Part shown: piece by piece, positions 54,829 through 64,000 of the stretch
Layout: each line of letters opens with the position of its first letter
How positions within the stretch are numbered: position 1 is the stretch's first letter
Translations under genes and position numbers: made by a program
The notes under the pieces: generated by a model
The model's input: only the letters and a program-made list of their open reading frames with translations
What the model was told of the DNA's origin: nothing
Databases searched by the model: none
NCBI RefSeq assembly: GCF_018342065.1
Contig: NZ_JAFDOE010000001.1
Span: 744,001 to 808,000, forward strand
Direction: 5' to 3'
DNA from: Citrobacter sp. FP75
GTDB taxonomy: Bacteria; Pseudomonadota; Gammaproteobacteria; Enterobacterales; Enterobacteriaceae
DNA: 64,000 nt

Positions 54829-55065
54829 ATGAGCACTATCGAAGAACGCGTTAAGAAAATTATCGGCGAACAGCTGGGCGTTAAGCAGGAAGAAGTAACC
54901 AACAATGCTTCCTTCGTTGAAGACCTGGGCGCAGATTCTCTTGACACCGTTGAGCTGGTAATGGCTCTGGAAGAAGAGTTTGATACTGAGATTCCGGACG
55001 AAGAAGCTGAGAAAATCACTACCGTTCAGGCAGCCATTGATTACATCAACGGTCACCAGGCGTAA
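54829..55065 (+). CDS. acpP: Acyl carrier protein AcpP
   Basis: Carries growing acyl chains on a phosphopantetheine arm. 78 codons; attachment serine is S37 (36 without Met) in [17 protein letters not shown]; very acidic helix II, as in all ACPs. Identical or nearly so to E. coli AcpP. Own promoter upstream and a terminator downstream. Confidence 0.98.
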
Positions 55066-55076
55066 GTGAACATCTC

Positions 55077-55110
55077 CAGGCGGTCATTCGACCGCCTGAG
55101 TTTTATCTTT
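55077..55110 (+). terminator. Intrinsic terminator after acpP
   Basis: CAGGCGGTC / GACCGCCTG stem with ATTC loop, then a T-rich tail (AGTTTTATCTTTTTAT). Separates abundant acpP transcripts from fabF. Confidence 0.85.
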
Positions 55111-55123
55111 TTATCCCACTTGA

Positions 55124-56392
<1,269 letters not shown>

Positions 56393-56430
56393 GTTCCGGC
56401 TGATGACGCATTTGTGCCCTCGCTAAATGA

Positions 56431-56458
56431 AAAAGGTCCGCTTGTCGGGCCTTTTTTT
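56431..56458 (+). terminator. Intrinsic terminator of fabF
   Basis: AAAGGTCCG / CGGGCCTTT (one G-U pair) with CTTGT loop and a run of seven T. Forty bases after fabF. Confidence 0.9.
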
Positions 56459-56532
56459 ATTCGATTTTTCGTTCTTGTCCTGGGTTACTCATCCTGCCAA
56501 ACTAGCGGACCACGAATAAGGAGCCAGCCACT

Positions 56533-57342
56533 ATGTTCTTAATTAATGGTCGTGAGCAGGATACTCTGGCTGCAAGCGATCGCGCGACGCAGTTTGGTGA
56601 CGGGTGTTTTACCACCGCGCGAATTATTGACGGTAAAGTGTGCTTCCTTTCGGCGCATCTCCAGCGTTTACAAAACACGTGTCAAAAGTTGCTCATCCCC
56701 TTCGATAAGTGGTCAGATTTGCAGGATGAAATGCAAAGACTTGCTGCCGGGCATACGCGTGGCGTGCTGAAAGCGATCATTAGCCGTGGTAGCGGGGGCA
56801 GGGGATACAGTGGCCTAAACTGCCATTCTCCTACGCGTATTCTCTCTACTTCTGCCTTTCCTGCACATTACGATCGTTGGCAGAAAGAGGGGATTACTCT
56901 CGCATTAAGCCCTGTGCGTCTGGGACGCAATCCAATGCTTGCCGGTCTTAAACATCTGAACCGACTGGAACAGGTGCTGATTCGTTCTCATCTTGAGCAG
57001 ACAGACGCCGATGAAGCGCTGGTTCTTGACAGTGAGGGATGGGTTACGGAATGCTGTGCGGCTAATGTGTTCTGGCGTAAAGACGATGTGGTTTATACCC
57101 CGCGAATGGACCAGGCAGGCGTAAACGGCATTATGCGACAATTCTGTATGCGGATGCTGGCACAATCACCGTTCAGGATTGTCGAAGTGTATGCCCGGGA
57201 AGAGGACGTGATGCAGGCTGATGAGATGATCGTCTGTAATGCATTAATGCCAGTGGTTCCCGTGCGTGCCTGTGGCGACAAATTGCTGTCTTCACGTTTG
57301 TTATTTGATTTTTTAGCCCCACTTTGTGAGCACCCAAATTAG
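56533..57342 (+). CDS. pabC: Aminodeoxychorismate lyase PabC
   Basis: PLP enzyme that converts aminodeoxychorismate to p-aminobenzoate and pyruvate in folate synthesis. 269 residues, fold IV aminotransferase family; PLP lysine K140 in [13 protein letters not shown], and [14 protein letters not shown] as the phosphate-binding region. Starts after AAGGAGCC. Two bases before mltG, so coupled with it. Confidence 0.96.
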   Translation: MFLINGREQDTLAASDRATQFGDGCFTTARIIDGKVCFLSAHLQRLQNTCQKLLIPFDKWSDLQDEMQRLAAGHTRGVLKAIISRGSGGRGYSGLNCHSPTRILSTSAFPAHYDRWQKEGITLALSPVRLGRNPMLAGLKHLNRLEQVLIRSHLEQTDADEALVLDSEGWVTECCAANVFWRKDDVVYTPRMDQAGVNGIMRQFCMRMLAQSPFRIVEVYAREEDVMQADEMIVCNALMPVVPVRACGDKLLSSRLLFDFLAPLCEHPN

Positions 57343-57344
57343 TC

Positions 57345-58367
57345 ATGAAAAAATTGTTACTCGTTGTTCTTTTATTGTTGGTTGTGCTGGGCATTGCCGC
57401 GGGAGTGGGAATGTGGAAAGTTCGCCATCTGGCGGACAGTAAGCTCTTAATTAAAGAAGAGACGATTTTTACGCTGAAAGCGGGTACGGGCCGTCTGGCG
57501 CTGGGCGAACAACTGTATGCCGATAAGGTTATTAATCGTCCGCGCGTATTCCAGTGGCTACTGCGTATTGAACCCGATCTTTCGCATTTTAAAGCCGGGA
57601 CCTACCGCCTGATGCCTGATATGACAGTACGGGAGATGCTGCAACTGCTTGAAAGCGGTAAAGAAGCACAGTTTCCGTTACGTCTGGTTGAGGGCATGCG
57701 CCTGAGCGATTACCTCAAACAGCTGCGTGATGCGCCGTACATCAAGCATACCCTGAGCGATGACAACTACGCGACCGTTGCTGAGGTGTTAAAGCTGGAA
57801 AATCCTGAATGGGTAGAAGGCTGGTTCTGGCCGGATACCTGGATGTACACCGCCAATACCCCGGATGTGGCCCTGCTGAAACGCGCGCACCAAAAAATGG
57901 TTAAAGCGGTTGATAGCGCCTGGGAAGGGCGTGCAGAAGGTCTGCCGTATAAAGATAAAAATCAGTTGGTGACCATGGCGTCGATCATTGAAAAAGAAAC
58001 CGCTGTCGCCAGCGAGCGCGACCAGGTGGCCTCGGTATTTATTAACCGTCTCCGTATTGGCATGCGCTTACAAACCGATCCGACAGTGATTTATGGGATG
58101 GGCACACGGTATAATGGTAAATTGTCGCGTGCCGATCTGGAAACGCCGACCGCGTATAACACCTATACCATTACCGGCCTGCCGCCAGGCCCGATTGCTA
58201 TGCCGGGCGAAGCCTCTTTGCGGGCTGCCGCACATCCGGCGAAAACGCCGTATCTTTATTTCGTGGCTGACGGCAAAGGTGGTCACACATTTAATACCAA
58301 TCTTGCCAGCCACAACCGGTCAGTGCAGGATTACCTGAAAGTGCTTAAGGAAAAAAATGGGCAGTAA
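57345..58367 (+). CDS. mltG: Endolytic murein transglycosylase MltG
   Basis: Inner-membrane enzyme that cuts nascent glycan strands and may set chain length; formerly yceG. 340 residues: one N-terminal membrane helix (about 4-23), LysM-like domain, and the YceG domain with catalytic Glu218 in [11 protein letters not shown] and the conserved [17 protein letters not shown] (about 272-288). Overlaps tmk by 11 bases. Confidence 0.96.
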   Translation: MKKLLLVVLLLLVVLGIAAGVGMWKVRHLADSKLLIKEETIFTLKAGTGRLALGEQLYADKVINRPRVFQWLLRIEPDLSHFKAGTYRLMPDMTVREMLQLLESGKEAQFPLRLVEGMRLSDYLKQLRDAPYIKHTLSDDNYATVAEVLKLENPEWVEGWFWPDTWMYTANTPDVALLKRAHQKMVKAVDSAWEGRAEGLPYKDKNQLVTMASIIEKETAVASERDQVASVFINRLRIGMRLQTDPTVIYGMGTRYNGKLSRADLETPTAYNTYTITGLPPGPIAMPGEASLRAAAHPAKTPYLYFVADGKGGHTFNTNLASHNRSVQDYLKVLKEKNGQ

Positions 58368-58998
58368 TTATATCGTCATCGAGGGCCTGGAAGGCGCCGG
58401 AAAAACCACTGCGCGCGATGTGGTGGTGGAGACACTTGAGCAACTCGGTATTCGCGATATGGTTTTTACCCGCGAGCCCGGTGGAACACAGCTGGCAGAG
58501 AAATTAAGAAGTCTGGTGCTGGATATCAAATCAGTCGGTGATGAGATTATTACCGATAAAGCCGAAGTGCTGATGTTCTATGCCGCACGCGTTCAACTGG
58601 TAGAAACCGTGATTAAGCCCGCGCTGGCAAAAGGCGCCTGGGTGATTGGCGATCGTCACGATTTGTCGACCCAGGCCTATCAGGGCGGCGGACGCGGCAT
58701 CGATCAAAACATGCTGGCAACCCTGCGTGATGCGGTGCTCGGTGATTTTCGTCCAGACCTGACGCTCTATCTGGATGTAACGCCTGAAGTCGGTTTAAAG
58801 CGTGCTCGCGCCCGTGGTGAGCTGGACCGCATTGAACAGGAGTCTTTTGACTTCTTCAATCGTACCCGTGCCCGCTATCTGGAACTGGCGGCGAAAGATT
58901 CCAGCATTCGTACTATTGATGCTACGCAGCCGCTTGAGGCTGTCATGAATGATATCCGTCGCACCATTACTCACTGGGTGCAGGAGCAGGGCGCATGA
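58357..58998 (+). CDS. tmk: Thymidylate kinase
   Basis: Phosphorylates dTMP to dTDP. 213 residues: P-loop GLEGAGKTT at 10-18, the DRx-type motif in [17 protein letters not shown] (about 99-115) and a LID region with arginines ([12 protein letters not shown], about 149-160), the E. coli-type arrangement. Overlaps mltG by 11 bases and holB by 4. Confidence 0.96.
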   Translation: MGSNYIVIEGLEGAGKTTARDVVVETLEQLGIRDMVFTREPGGTQLAEKLRSLVLDIKSVGDEIITDKAEVLMFYAARVQLVETVIKPALAKGAWVIGDRHDLSTQAYQGGGRGIDQNMLATLRDAVLGDFRPDLTLYLDVTPEVGLKRARARGELDRIEQESFDFFNRTRARYLELAAKDSSIRTIDATQPLEAVMNDIRRTITHWVQEQGA

Positions 58999-59999
58999 AA
59001 TGGTACCCATGGTTACGACCCGATTTTGAAAAACTGGTCGCCAGTTATCAGGCGGGTCGCGGTCACCATGCGTTACTGATTCAGGCGTTACCGGGCATGG
59101 GTGACGACGCGCTGATTTACGCCCTCAGCCGCTATCTGATGTGCCAACAGCCAGAAGGGCATAAAAGCTGTGGGCACTGCCGTGGCTGTCAGTTGATGCA
59201 GGCAGGAACGCATCCTGACTATTACTCACTGCTACCGGAGAAAGGCAAAAGCACGCTGGGCGTTGATGCGGTGCGCGAAATCAGTGAAAAGCTGTACGAG
59301 CATTCGCGCCTTGGCGGTGCGAAAGTGGTGTGGATCCCTGATGCCGCCCAGCTAACGGATGCCGCGGCCAATGCCTTGCTAAAGACGCTGGAAGAACCCC
59401 CGGCGCAGACCTGGTTTTTTCTTGCTTGTACTGAGCCTGCTCGTTTGTTGGCCACACTACGCAGTCGCTGCCGATTGCATCACCTTGCGCCCCCGATGGA
59501 ATCGTATGCAGTTTCCTGGCTGGCCCGTGAAGTGACCGCCGCGCAGGATGCGCTTCTGAGCGCATTACGCCTGAACGCCGGGTCTCCAGGGGCCGCATTA
59601 ACGCTGCTTCAGGCAGAAAGCTGGGCGCACCGTAGCGATTTCTGCGCGGCGCTGGCGAATACCTTGCACTCTGGCGACTGGTATCTCCTGCTGGCGGCGC
59701 TGAACCATGAACAGGCCGCGGCCCGTTTACACTGGCTGGCCACGCTGTTTACCGATGCGCTTAAGCGCCCGTATGGCGTTGCTCATTTAACGAACCCTGA
59801 TGCGCTGGCATTGATATCATCAATTGCTGAACGGTTATCTGTCGCCCAGATTCAGGCGATACTCGGTGACGTTTGTCATTGTCGCCAACAGTTGCTAAAC
59901 GTGACGGGTGTAAATCGTGAACTGGTATTAACCGATCTTATCCTGCGTATTGAGCATTACCTGCAACCAGGCACCGTGCTGCCTGTTCCCCATCTTTGA
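58995..59999 (+). CDS. holB: DNA polymerase III delta' subunit HolB
   Basis: Clamp-loader subunit. 334 residues: AAA+-like fold with a degenerate P-loop ([10 protein letters not shown], lacking the Lys, as expected because delta' does not bind ATP), zinc site C50, C59, C62, C65 (CGHCRGCQ), and SRC motif LRSRCRL supplying the arginine finger. ATG overlaps the tmk stop by 4 bases. Ten bases before ycfH. Confidence 0.96.
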   Translation: MKWYPWLRPDFEKLVASYQAGRGHHALLIQALPGMGDDALIYALSRYLMCQQPEGHKSCGHCRGCQLMQAGTHPDYYSLLPEKGKSTLGVDAVREISEKLYEHSRLGGAKVVWIPDAAQLTDAAANALLKTLEEPPAQTWFFLACTEPARLLATLRSRCRLHHLAPPMESYAVSWLAREVTAAQDALLSALRLNAGSPGAALTLLQAESWAHRSDFCAALANTLHSGDWYLLLAALNHEQAAARLHWLATLFTDALKRPYGVAHLTNPDALALISSIAERLSVAQIQAILGDVCHCRQQLLNVTGVNRELVLTDLILRIEHYLQPGTVLPVPHL

Positions 60000-60009
60000 G
60001 AGAGACATT

Positions 60010-60807
60010 ATGTTTTTAGTCGACTCACACTGCCATCTTGATGGCCTGGATTATCAATCTTTGCATAAGGACGTGGATGACGTGCTGGCGAAAGCGGCGG
60101 CACGTGATGTGAAGTTTTGTCTTGCCGTGGCGACAACCTTACCCGGATACCGCAGTATGCGCGACCTGGTCGGCGAGCGCGACAATGTGGTTTTCTCCTG
60201 CGGCGTGCATCCGTTAAATCAGGATGAAACCTATGATGTAGAAGACCTGCGCCGCTTTGCCGCTGAAGAGGGCGTGGTGGCGATGGGCGAAACCGGGCTG
60301 GATTACTTTTACACCCCGGAAACCAAAGTTCGCCAGCAGGAGTCGTTCATTCATCACATCCAGATCGGTCGTGACCTACAAAAGCCGGTGATCGTCCATA
60401 CCCGCGATGCGCGAGCCGATACCCTGTCGATTCTGCGCGAAGAAAAGGTGACGGATTGTGGCGGCGTACTACACTGTTTTACAGAGGACAGAGAAACTGC
60501 GGGCAAGCTGTTGGATCTCGGATTTTATATCTCTTTTTCCGGCATCGTCACGTTCCGTAACGCTGAGCAGTTACGCGACGCTGCGCGTTATGTTCCTTTG
60601 GATCGTTTGCTGGTTGAGACTGATTCCCCGTACCTTGCGCCGGTACCGCATCGTGGTAAAGAGAACCAGCCGGCTATGGTTCGCGATGTCGCAGAGTATA
60701 TGGCCGTATTGAAAGGTGTTGCCGTTGAAGAACTGGCGCAAATCACCACTGATAACTTTGCCCGCCTGTTTCACATCGACGCTTCTCGCCTGCAATCTAT
60801 CCGCTAA
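60010..60807 (+). CDS. ycfH: TatD-family metal-dependent hydrolase YcfH
   Basis: 265-residue TIM-barrel hydrolase related to the DNase TatD; substrate not established. Metal ligands: VDSHCHLD (4-11), Glu in GETGLDYFY (about 94), His in VIVHTRDA (about 130), His in GGVLHCFT (about 155), Asp in LVETDSPYLAP (about 205). ATG at 60010 follows GAGAGAC and is the family start; an upstream in-frame ATG lies inside holB. Last of pabC-mltG-tmk-holB-ycfH. Confidence 0.94.
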   Translation: MFLVDSHCHLDGLDYQSLHKDVDDVLAKAAARDVKFCLAVATTLPGYRSMRDLVGERDNVVFSCGVHPLNQDETYDVEDLRRFAAEEGVVAMGETGLDYFYTPETKVRQQESFIHHIQIGRDLQKPVIVHTRDARADTLSILREEKVTDCGGVLHCFTEDRETAGKLLDLGFYISFSGIVTFRNAEQLRDAARYVPLDRLLVETDSPYLAPVPHRGKENQPAMVRDVAEYMAVLKGVAVEELAQITTDNFARLFHIDASRLQSIR

Positions 60808-61100
60808 CTGAGTTTTTTTAAAGCTCGTAATTAATAAGTAAAGCGAGTAAAGTTCACCGCCACAAAATGGGCGGTGAATAACCAGTTAGACACATTCAGA
60901 TACTCATTTTATCGGATTGTGCGAATTTGGCGGTTATCTACAGCTGAATTGTGATAACCGTCAAACAAAAACAAACTGAATTATTTTACTCTGTGTAATA
61001 AATAAAGGGTACTTAGATGCCCTGTCCACGGCGAGGCTCTCCCCCCTCGCCAATGCGTGAGAACGTAGAAAAGCACAAATACTCAGGAGCACTCTCAATT
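60808..61100 (+). promoter_or_regulatory. ptsG promoter and leader region
   Basis: 293 bases. A 9-bp hairpin TTCACCGCC / GGCGGTGAA (60853-60878) after ycfH may end that operon. TGTGA-N6-TCAAA (60950-60965) is a CRP-like site, inside a longer inverted repeat CGGTTATC / GATAACCG (60931-60938, 60953-60960). The TTATTTTACTCTGTGTAATA stretch (60981-61000) matches the E. coli ptsG Mlc-operator/promoter area. The leader ends in the SgrS target. Confidence 0.7.
61077..61100 (+). promoter_or_regulatory. SgrS small-RNA target on ptsG mRNA
   Basis: ACTCAGGAGCACTCTCAATT just before the ptsG ATG is the same as the E. coli stretch paired by SgrS during sugar-phosphate stress; it includes the ribosome site AGGAG. 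Recognised from memory of the E. coli target. Confidence 0.8.
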
Positions 61101-62534
61101 ATGTTTAAGAATGCATTTGCTAACCTGCAAAAGGTCGGTAAATCGCTGATGCTGCCGGTATCCGTACTCCCGATTGCAGGTATCCTGCTCGGTGTCGGTT
61201 CCGCTAACTTCAGCTGGCTGCCAGCCGTTGTATCGCACGTAATGGCAGAAGCAGGCGGTTCTGTTTTTGCAAACATGCCGCTGATTTTCGCTATTGGTGT
61301 AGCATTAGGCTTCACCAACAATGACGGTGTTTCCGCACTGGCGTCAGTGGTTGCCTACGGCATCATGGTTAAGACCATGTCTGTGGTTGCGCCGCTGGTT
61401 CTGCATTTACCTGCTGAAGAGATCGCAGCAAAACACCTGGCCGATACCGGTGTTCTCGGGGGGATTATCTCCGGTGCGATAGCAGCGTACATGTTCAACC
61501 GTTTCTACCGCATCAAACTGCCTGAGTATCTTGGCTTCTTTGCCGGTAAGCGCTTCGTTCCAATTATTTCTGGTCTGGCTGCCATCTTTACGGGTGTTGT
61601 CCTGTCCTTCATTTGGCCGCCGATCGGTACTGCTATCCAGACGTTTTCCCAATGGGCTGCCTACCAGAACCCGGTTGTCGCGTTCGGTATCTATGGCTTC
61701 ATTGAACGCTGCCTGGTACCGTTTGGTCTGCACCATATCTGGAACGTTCCATTCCAGATGCAGATCGGTGAATACACCAACGCTGCAGGCCAGGTGTTCC
61801 ACGGCGACATCCCTCGCTATATGGCGGGTGACCCGACTGCGGGTATGCTGTCTGGCGGCTTCCTGTTCAAAATGTACGGTCTGCCGGCTGCTGCTATCGC
61901 TATCTGGCACTCTGCAAAACCAGAAAACCGCGCGAAAGTGGGCGGTATCATGATCTCCGCAGCGTTGACCTCGTTCCTGACCGGTATTACCGAGCCGATC
62001 GAGTTCTCCTTCATGTTCGTGGCGCCGATCCTGTACATCATCCACGCGATTCTGGCAGGTCTGGCATTCCCGATCTGTATCCTGCTGGGTATGCGTGACG
62101 GAACGTCGTTCTCTCACGGTCTGATCGACTTCATCGTTCTGTCCGGAAACAGCAGCAAACTGTGGCTGTTCCCGATTGTCGGTATCGGTTATGCGATTAT
62201 TTACTACACCATCTTCCGTGTGCTGATCAAAGCGCTGGACCTGAAAACCCCAGGTCGTGAAGACGCGACGGAAGACAGCAAATCCGCGGCGACTGGCGAA
62301 ATGGCTCCGGCCCTGGTTGCTGCGTTCGGCGGTAAAGAAAACATCACTAACCTCGATGCGTGCATCACTCGTCTGCGTGTCAGCGTAGCTGACGTTGCCA
62401 AAGTGGATCAGGCTGGCCTGAAGAAACTGGGTGCTGCGGGTGTGGTGGTTGCTGGCTCCGGTGTTCAGGCTATCTTCGGCACCAAGTCCGATAACCTGAA
62501 AACTGAAATGGATGAATACATCCGTAACAGCTAA
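61101..62534 (+). CDS. ptsG: Glucose PTS permease EIICB, PtsG
   Basis: Imports and phosphorylates glucose. 477 residues: EIIC membrane domain with about ten segments (about 1-380), containing the glucose-binding block [15 protein letters not shown]; a linker ([12 protein letters not shown]); EIIB domain with phosphorylated Cys421 in [17 protein letters not shown] at 61101 follows the AGGAG site. An in-frame reading from 61017 exists but runs through the regulatory leader and is rejected. Strong terminator downstream. Confidence 0.97.
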   Translation: MFKNAFANLQKVGKSLMLPVSVLPIAGILLGVGSANFSWLPAVVSHVMAEAGGSVFANMPLIFAIGVALGFTNNDGVSALASVVAYGIMVKTMSVVAPLVLHLPAEEIAAKHLADTGVLGGIISGAIAAYMFNRFYRIKLPEYLGFFAGKRFVPIISGLAAIFTGVVLSFIWPPIGTAIQTFSQWAAYQNPVVAFGIYGFIERCLVPFGLHHIWNVPFQMQIGEYTNAAGQVFHGDIPRYMAGDPTAGMLSGGFLFKMYGLPAAAIAIWHSAKPENRAKVGGIMISAALTSFLTGITEPIEFSFMFVAPILYIIHAILAGLAFPICILLGMRDGTSFSHGLIDFIVLSGNSSKLWLFPIVGIGYAIIYYTIFRVLIKALDLKTPGREDATEDSKSAATGEMAPALVAAFGGKENITNLDACITRLRVSVADVAKVDQAGLKKLGAAGVVVAGSGVQAIFGTKSDNLKTEMDEYIRNS

Positions 62535-62557
62535 GCAGTAAGATGTTGGGGAGAACT

Positions 62558-62583
62558 AAGGCAGCCTGCGGGCTGCCTTTTTT
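62558..62583. terminator. Terminator between ptsG and the M24 peptidase gene
   Basis: 9-bp stem AAGGCAGCC / GGCTGCCTT with TGCG loop and TTTTTT on the plus strand; it also serves the convergent gene, whose stop is 7 bases away. Confidence 0.92.
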
Positions 62584-62589
62584 AATGCA

Positions 62590-64000
62590 TTAATTGGCCT
62601 GAACGCGAATTGGCGCGGTGGCAGCAAATAGCCATGGACGCGCGCTGCTGTCCACGCGTGGCGACAACGTTTCTCTGACCTGCTGATGGTAATCATCGAT
62701 CCATTGTTTTTCTGCATCGCTCAACAGATGCAATTCAACCAGATTCAGGTCGATGGGTACCAGCGTCAGCGTGGAGAAGCGGCAAAAACCTGGGCGACTC
62801 TCGATAATCTCTACCTGATTCTCAATGCGGATACCGTATTGCCCGGCCAGATAATAACCCGGCTCGATGGTAATAATATTGCCTGCGACCAGAGGCCAGG
62901 GGTTCACTTTCTTCGCAATGCGGTGCGGTTGCTCATGGATCAACAACTGGTGCCCCACGCCGTGTCCCGTGCCATGATCGAAATCCAGACCCAGCTCCCA
63001 AAGTGCCCGACGGCTAAACGCATCCAGCTGATGCCCCTGAGTGCCACTGGGAAACTGCAGCGTGATCAGCGATAAAAAGCCTTTCAAAACGGCGGTGTAA
63101 TGCAGCCGACGCTGCGGATCCTGTGGGCCGAAGGCGAGGGTGCGCGTTGTATCCGTGGTGCCGTTTTGGTACTGACCGCCGGAATCATTTAAATACATTG
63201 CCTGAGAGGTGATCGGCGTATCGGTTTTTTCGCTGGAATGATAATGACACATCGCCGCATTGCTGGCTGATGCTGAGATAGTGCCAAAACTCTGCTCAAT
63301 AAACCCCGGCTGTTGCTGGCGAAACGCCAGCTGTTTTGCCTGCGCTTCCAGTTCGGTTACCGGATTACCTGCCGCCTCACGCAATGGCACTTCATGCGCC
63401 AGCCAGGCGAGGAAATTCACCCAGGCGGCACCATCCTGCTCATGGCATTCGCGGTAACCTGCCAGTTCAGTGCTATTTTTATGCGCTTTGATCAGGGTGA
63501 TGGGATCGGGTGCCCAAAGGAGTTCGCCGCCGTGCTCCTCAATAGCAAAACGCAGCGCCACCGGCGCATAGTCTTTATCGACCAGGAAGCGTTTTCCGTG
63601 GGCAAGCTGCTGGCAGCGAGGCAGGAAATGATCCTGTGGGGTAATCGTCAATGTGTCCAGCAGCGAATCAGGTAACTGCTGCGTTTTTTTGGCATCAACA
63701 AACCACTCCAGTTCACCGCTGCGATGCAGCAGGGCAAACGAAAACGGCACCGGAACCATGTTAAGATCTGAGCCGCGTACATTGAGCAGCCAGGCTATGT
63801 TATCGGGCAGGGTAATCGCCAGAAAGTCAGTCTGATGTTGAACAAGTTGCTCGACGATCCGCCCGCGTTTTTGCGCACTGCTTTCACCGCTAATCTCAAT
63901 GGGCATTTCGCGGATGATACCGCAGGGAGCCGCTGGCCGATCGAGCCAAACCTTGTCAAAGGGGTCAGTTTCAAGAGCGACTAGTTCGCAATGAGTTGCT
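62590..64000 (-). CDS. Xaa-Pro aminopeptidase (M24B), 5'-truncated
   Basis: Cytosolic metallopeptidase that removes N-terminal residues before proline. The reading frame stays open to the right edge (DPFDKVWLDRPAAP upstream of the internal ATG at 63906), so 469 C-terminal residues are seen of a protein of probably about 590. Pita-bread metal ligands: two Asp in LNDSGGQYQNGTTDTTRT, His in HGTGHGVGH, Glu in TIEPGYY and Glu in IRIENQVEI; a C-terminal M24_C-type segment follows, ending IRVQAN. This three-domain type is unlike E. coli PepP, PepQ or YpdF. In E. coli fhuE lies here, so this is a lineage difference. Confidence 0.9.
   Translation of the reverse strand, partial: ATHCELVALETDPFDKVWLDRPAAPCGIIREMPIEISGESSAQKRGRIVEQLVQHQTDFLAITLPDNIAWLLNVRGSDLNMVPVPFSFALLHRSGELEWFVDAKKTQQLPDSLLDTLTITPQDHFLPRCQQLAHGKRFLVDKDYAPVALRFAIEEHGGELLWAPDPITLIKAHKNSTELAGYRECHEQDGAAWVNFLAWLAHEVPLREAAGNPVTELEAQAKQLAFRQQQPGFIEQSFGTISASASNAAMCHYHSSEKTDTPITSQAMYLNDSGGQYQNGTTDTTRTLAFGPQDPQRRLHYTAVLKGFLSLITLQFPSGTQGHQLDAFSRRALWELGLDFDHGTGHGVGHQLLIHEQPHRIAKKVNPWPLVAGNIITIEPGYYLAGQYGIRIENQVEIIESRPGFCRFSTLTLVPIDLNLVELHLLSDAEKQWIDDYHQQVRETLSPRVDSSARPWLFAATAPIRVQAN

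Noticed and set aside
61407-62117. 236-codon open frame antisense to ptsG
   Set aside because: Lies wholly inside the EIIC coding region, no start signal, no domain.

Overview
The window is an ordinary stretch of enterobacterial core chromosome. Gene content, order and protein sequences follow the 23-25 min region of Escherichia coli from ghrA to ptsG almost gene for gene. The protein differences, a MFS/LysR pair between flgL and rne, and an M24 peptidase gene next to ptsG point to a close relative of E. coli and Salmonella, most plausibly a Citrobacter. This genus call is inference from remembered homologues, not from a search.

Layout. 1-2.6 kb: the 3' end of ghrA, an ERIC repeat, then ycdX-ycdY-ycdZ. 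2.6-7.5 kb: the two divergent curli operons csgDEFG and csgBAC with a 763-base regulatory gap between csgD and csgB, then ymdA. 7.6-9.6 kb: ymdB-clsC (cardiolipin). 9.6-15.1 kb: opgC facing away from opgGH (osmoregulated periplasmic glucans). 15.1-26.2 kb: small envelope, stress and housekeeping genes (yceK, msyB, mdtG, lpxL, trhO, yceI-yceJ-yceO, solA, bssS, dinI, pyrC, yceB, mdtH). 26.4-30.4 kb: rimJ, yceH-mviM, murJ. 30.4-41.9 kb: the flagellar cluster flgNMA (minus) and flgBCDEFGHIJ-flgKL (plus), with visible FlhDC and sigma-28 sites. 42-44.3 kb: a divergent MFS exporter and LysR regulator, the latter broken by a one-base frameshift. 44.3-49.8 kb: rne with a long leader, rluC, yceF. 49.8-56.4 kb: yceD-rpmF-plsX-fabH-fabD-fabG-acpP-fabF (ribosome and fatty acid synthesis). 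56.5-60.8 kb: pabC-mltG-tmk-holB-ycfH. 60.8-64 kb: ptsG with its sugar-stress leader, and the 5'-truncated gene of an Xaa-Pro aminopeptidase running off the right edge.

How the genes work together: much of the window concerns the cell envelope and the motile-to-sessile choice (flagella, curli, glucans, lipid A, cardiolipin, biofilm regulator BssS), and the right part makes fatty acids and phospholipid precursors. Regulatory DNA is unusually readable: OmpR and CsgD sites at curli, a LexA box at dinI, a PurR box and a ribosome-site hairpin at pyrC, FlhDC and FliA promoters in flg, and the SgrS target at ptsG.

I found no CRISPR array, prophage, insertion sequence, tRNA or rRNA, and no convincing undescribed multi-gene system. 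The items most worth a second look are a diverged ERIC element inside the RNase E leader, the frameshifted LysR gene with a perfect 15-bp palindrome in front of it, and a 39-codon gene (yceO) that is easily missed.
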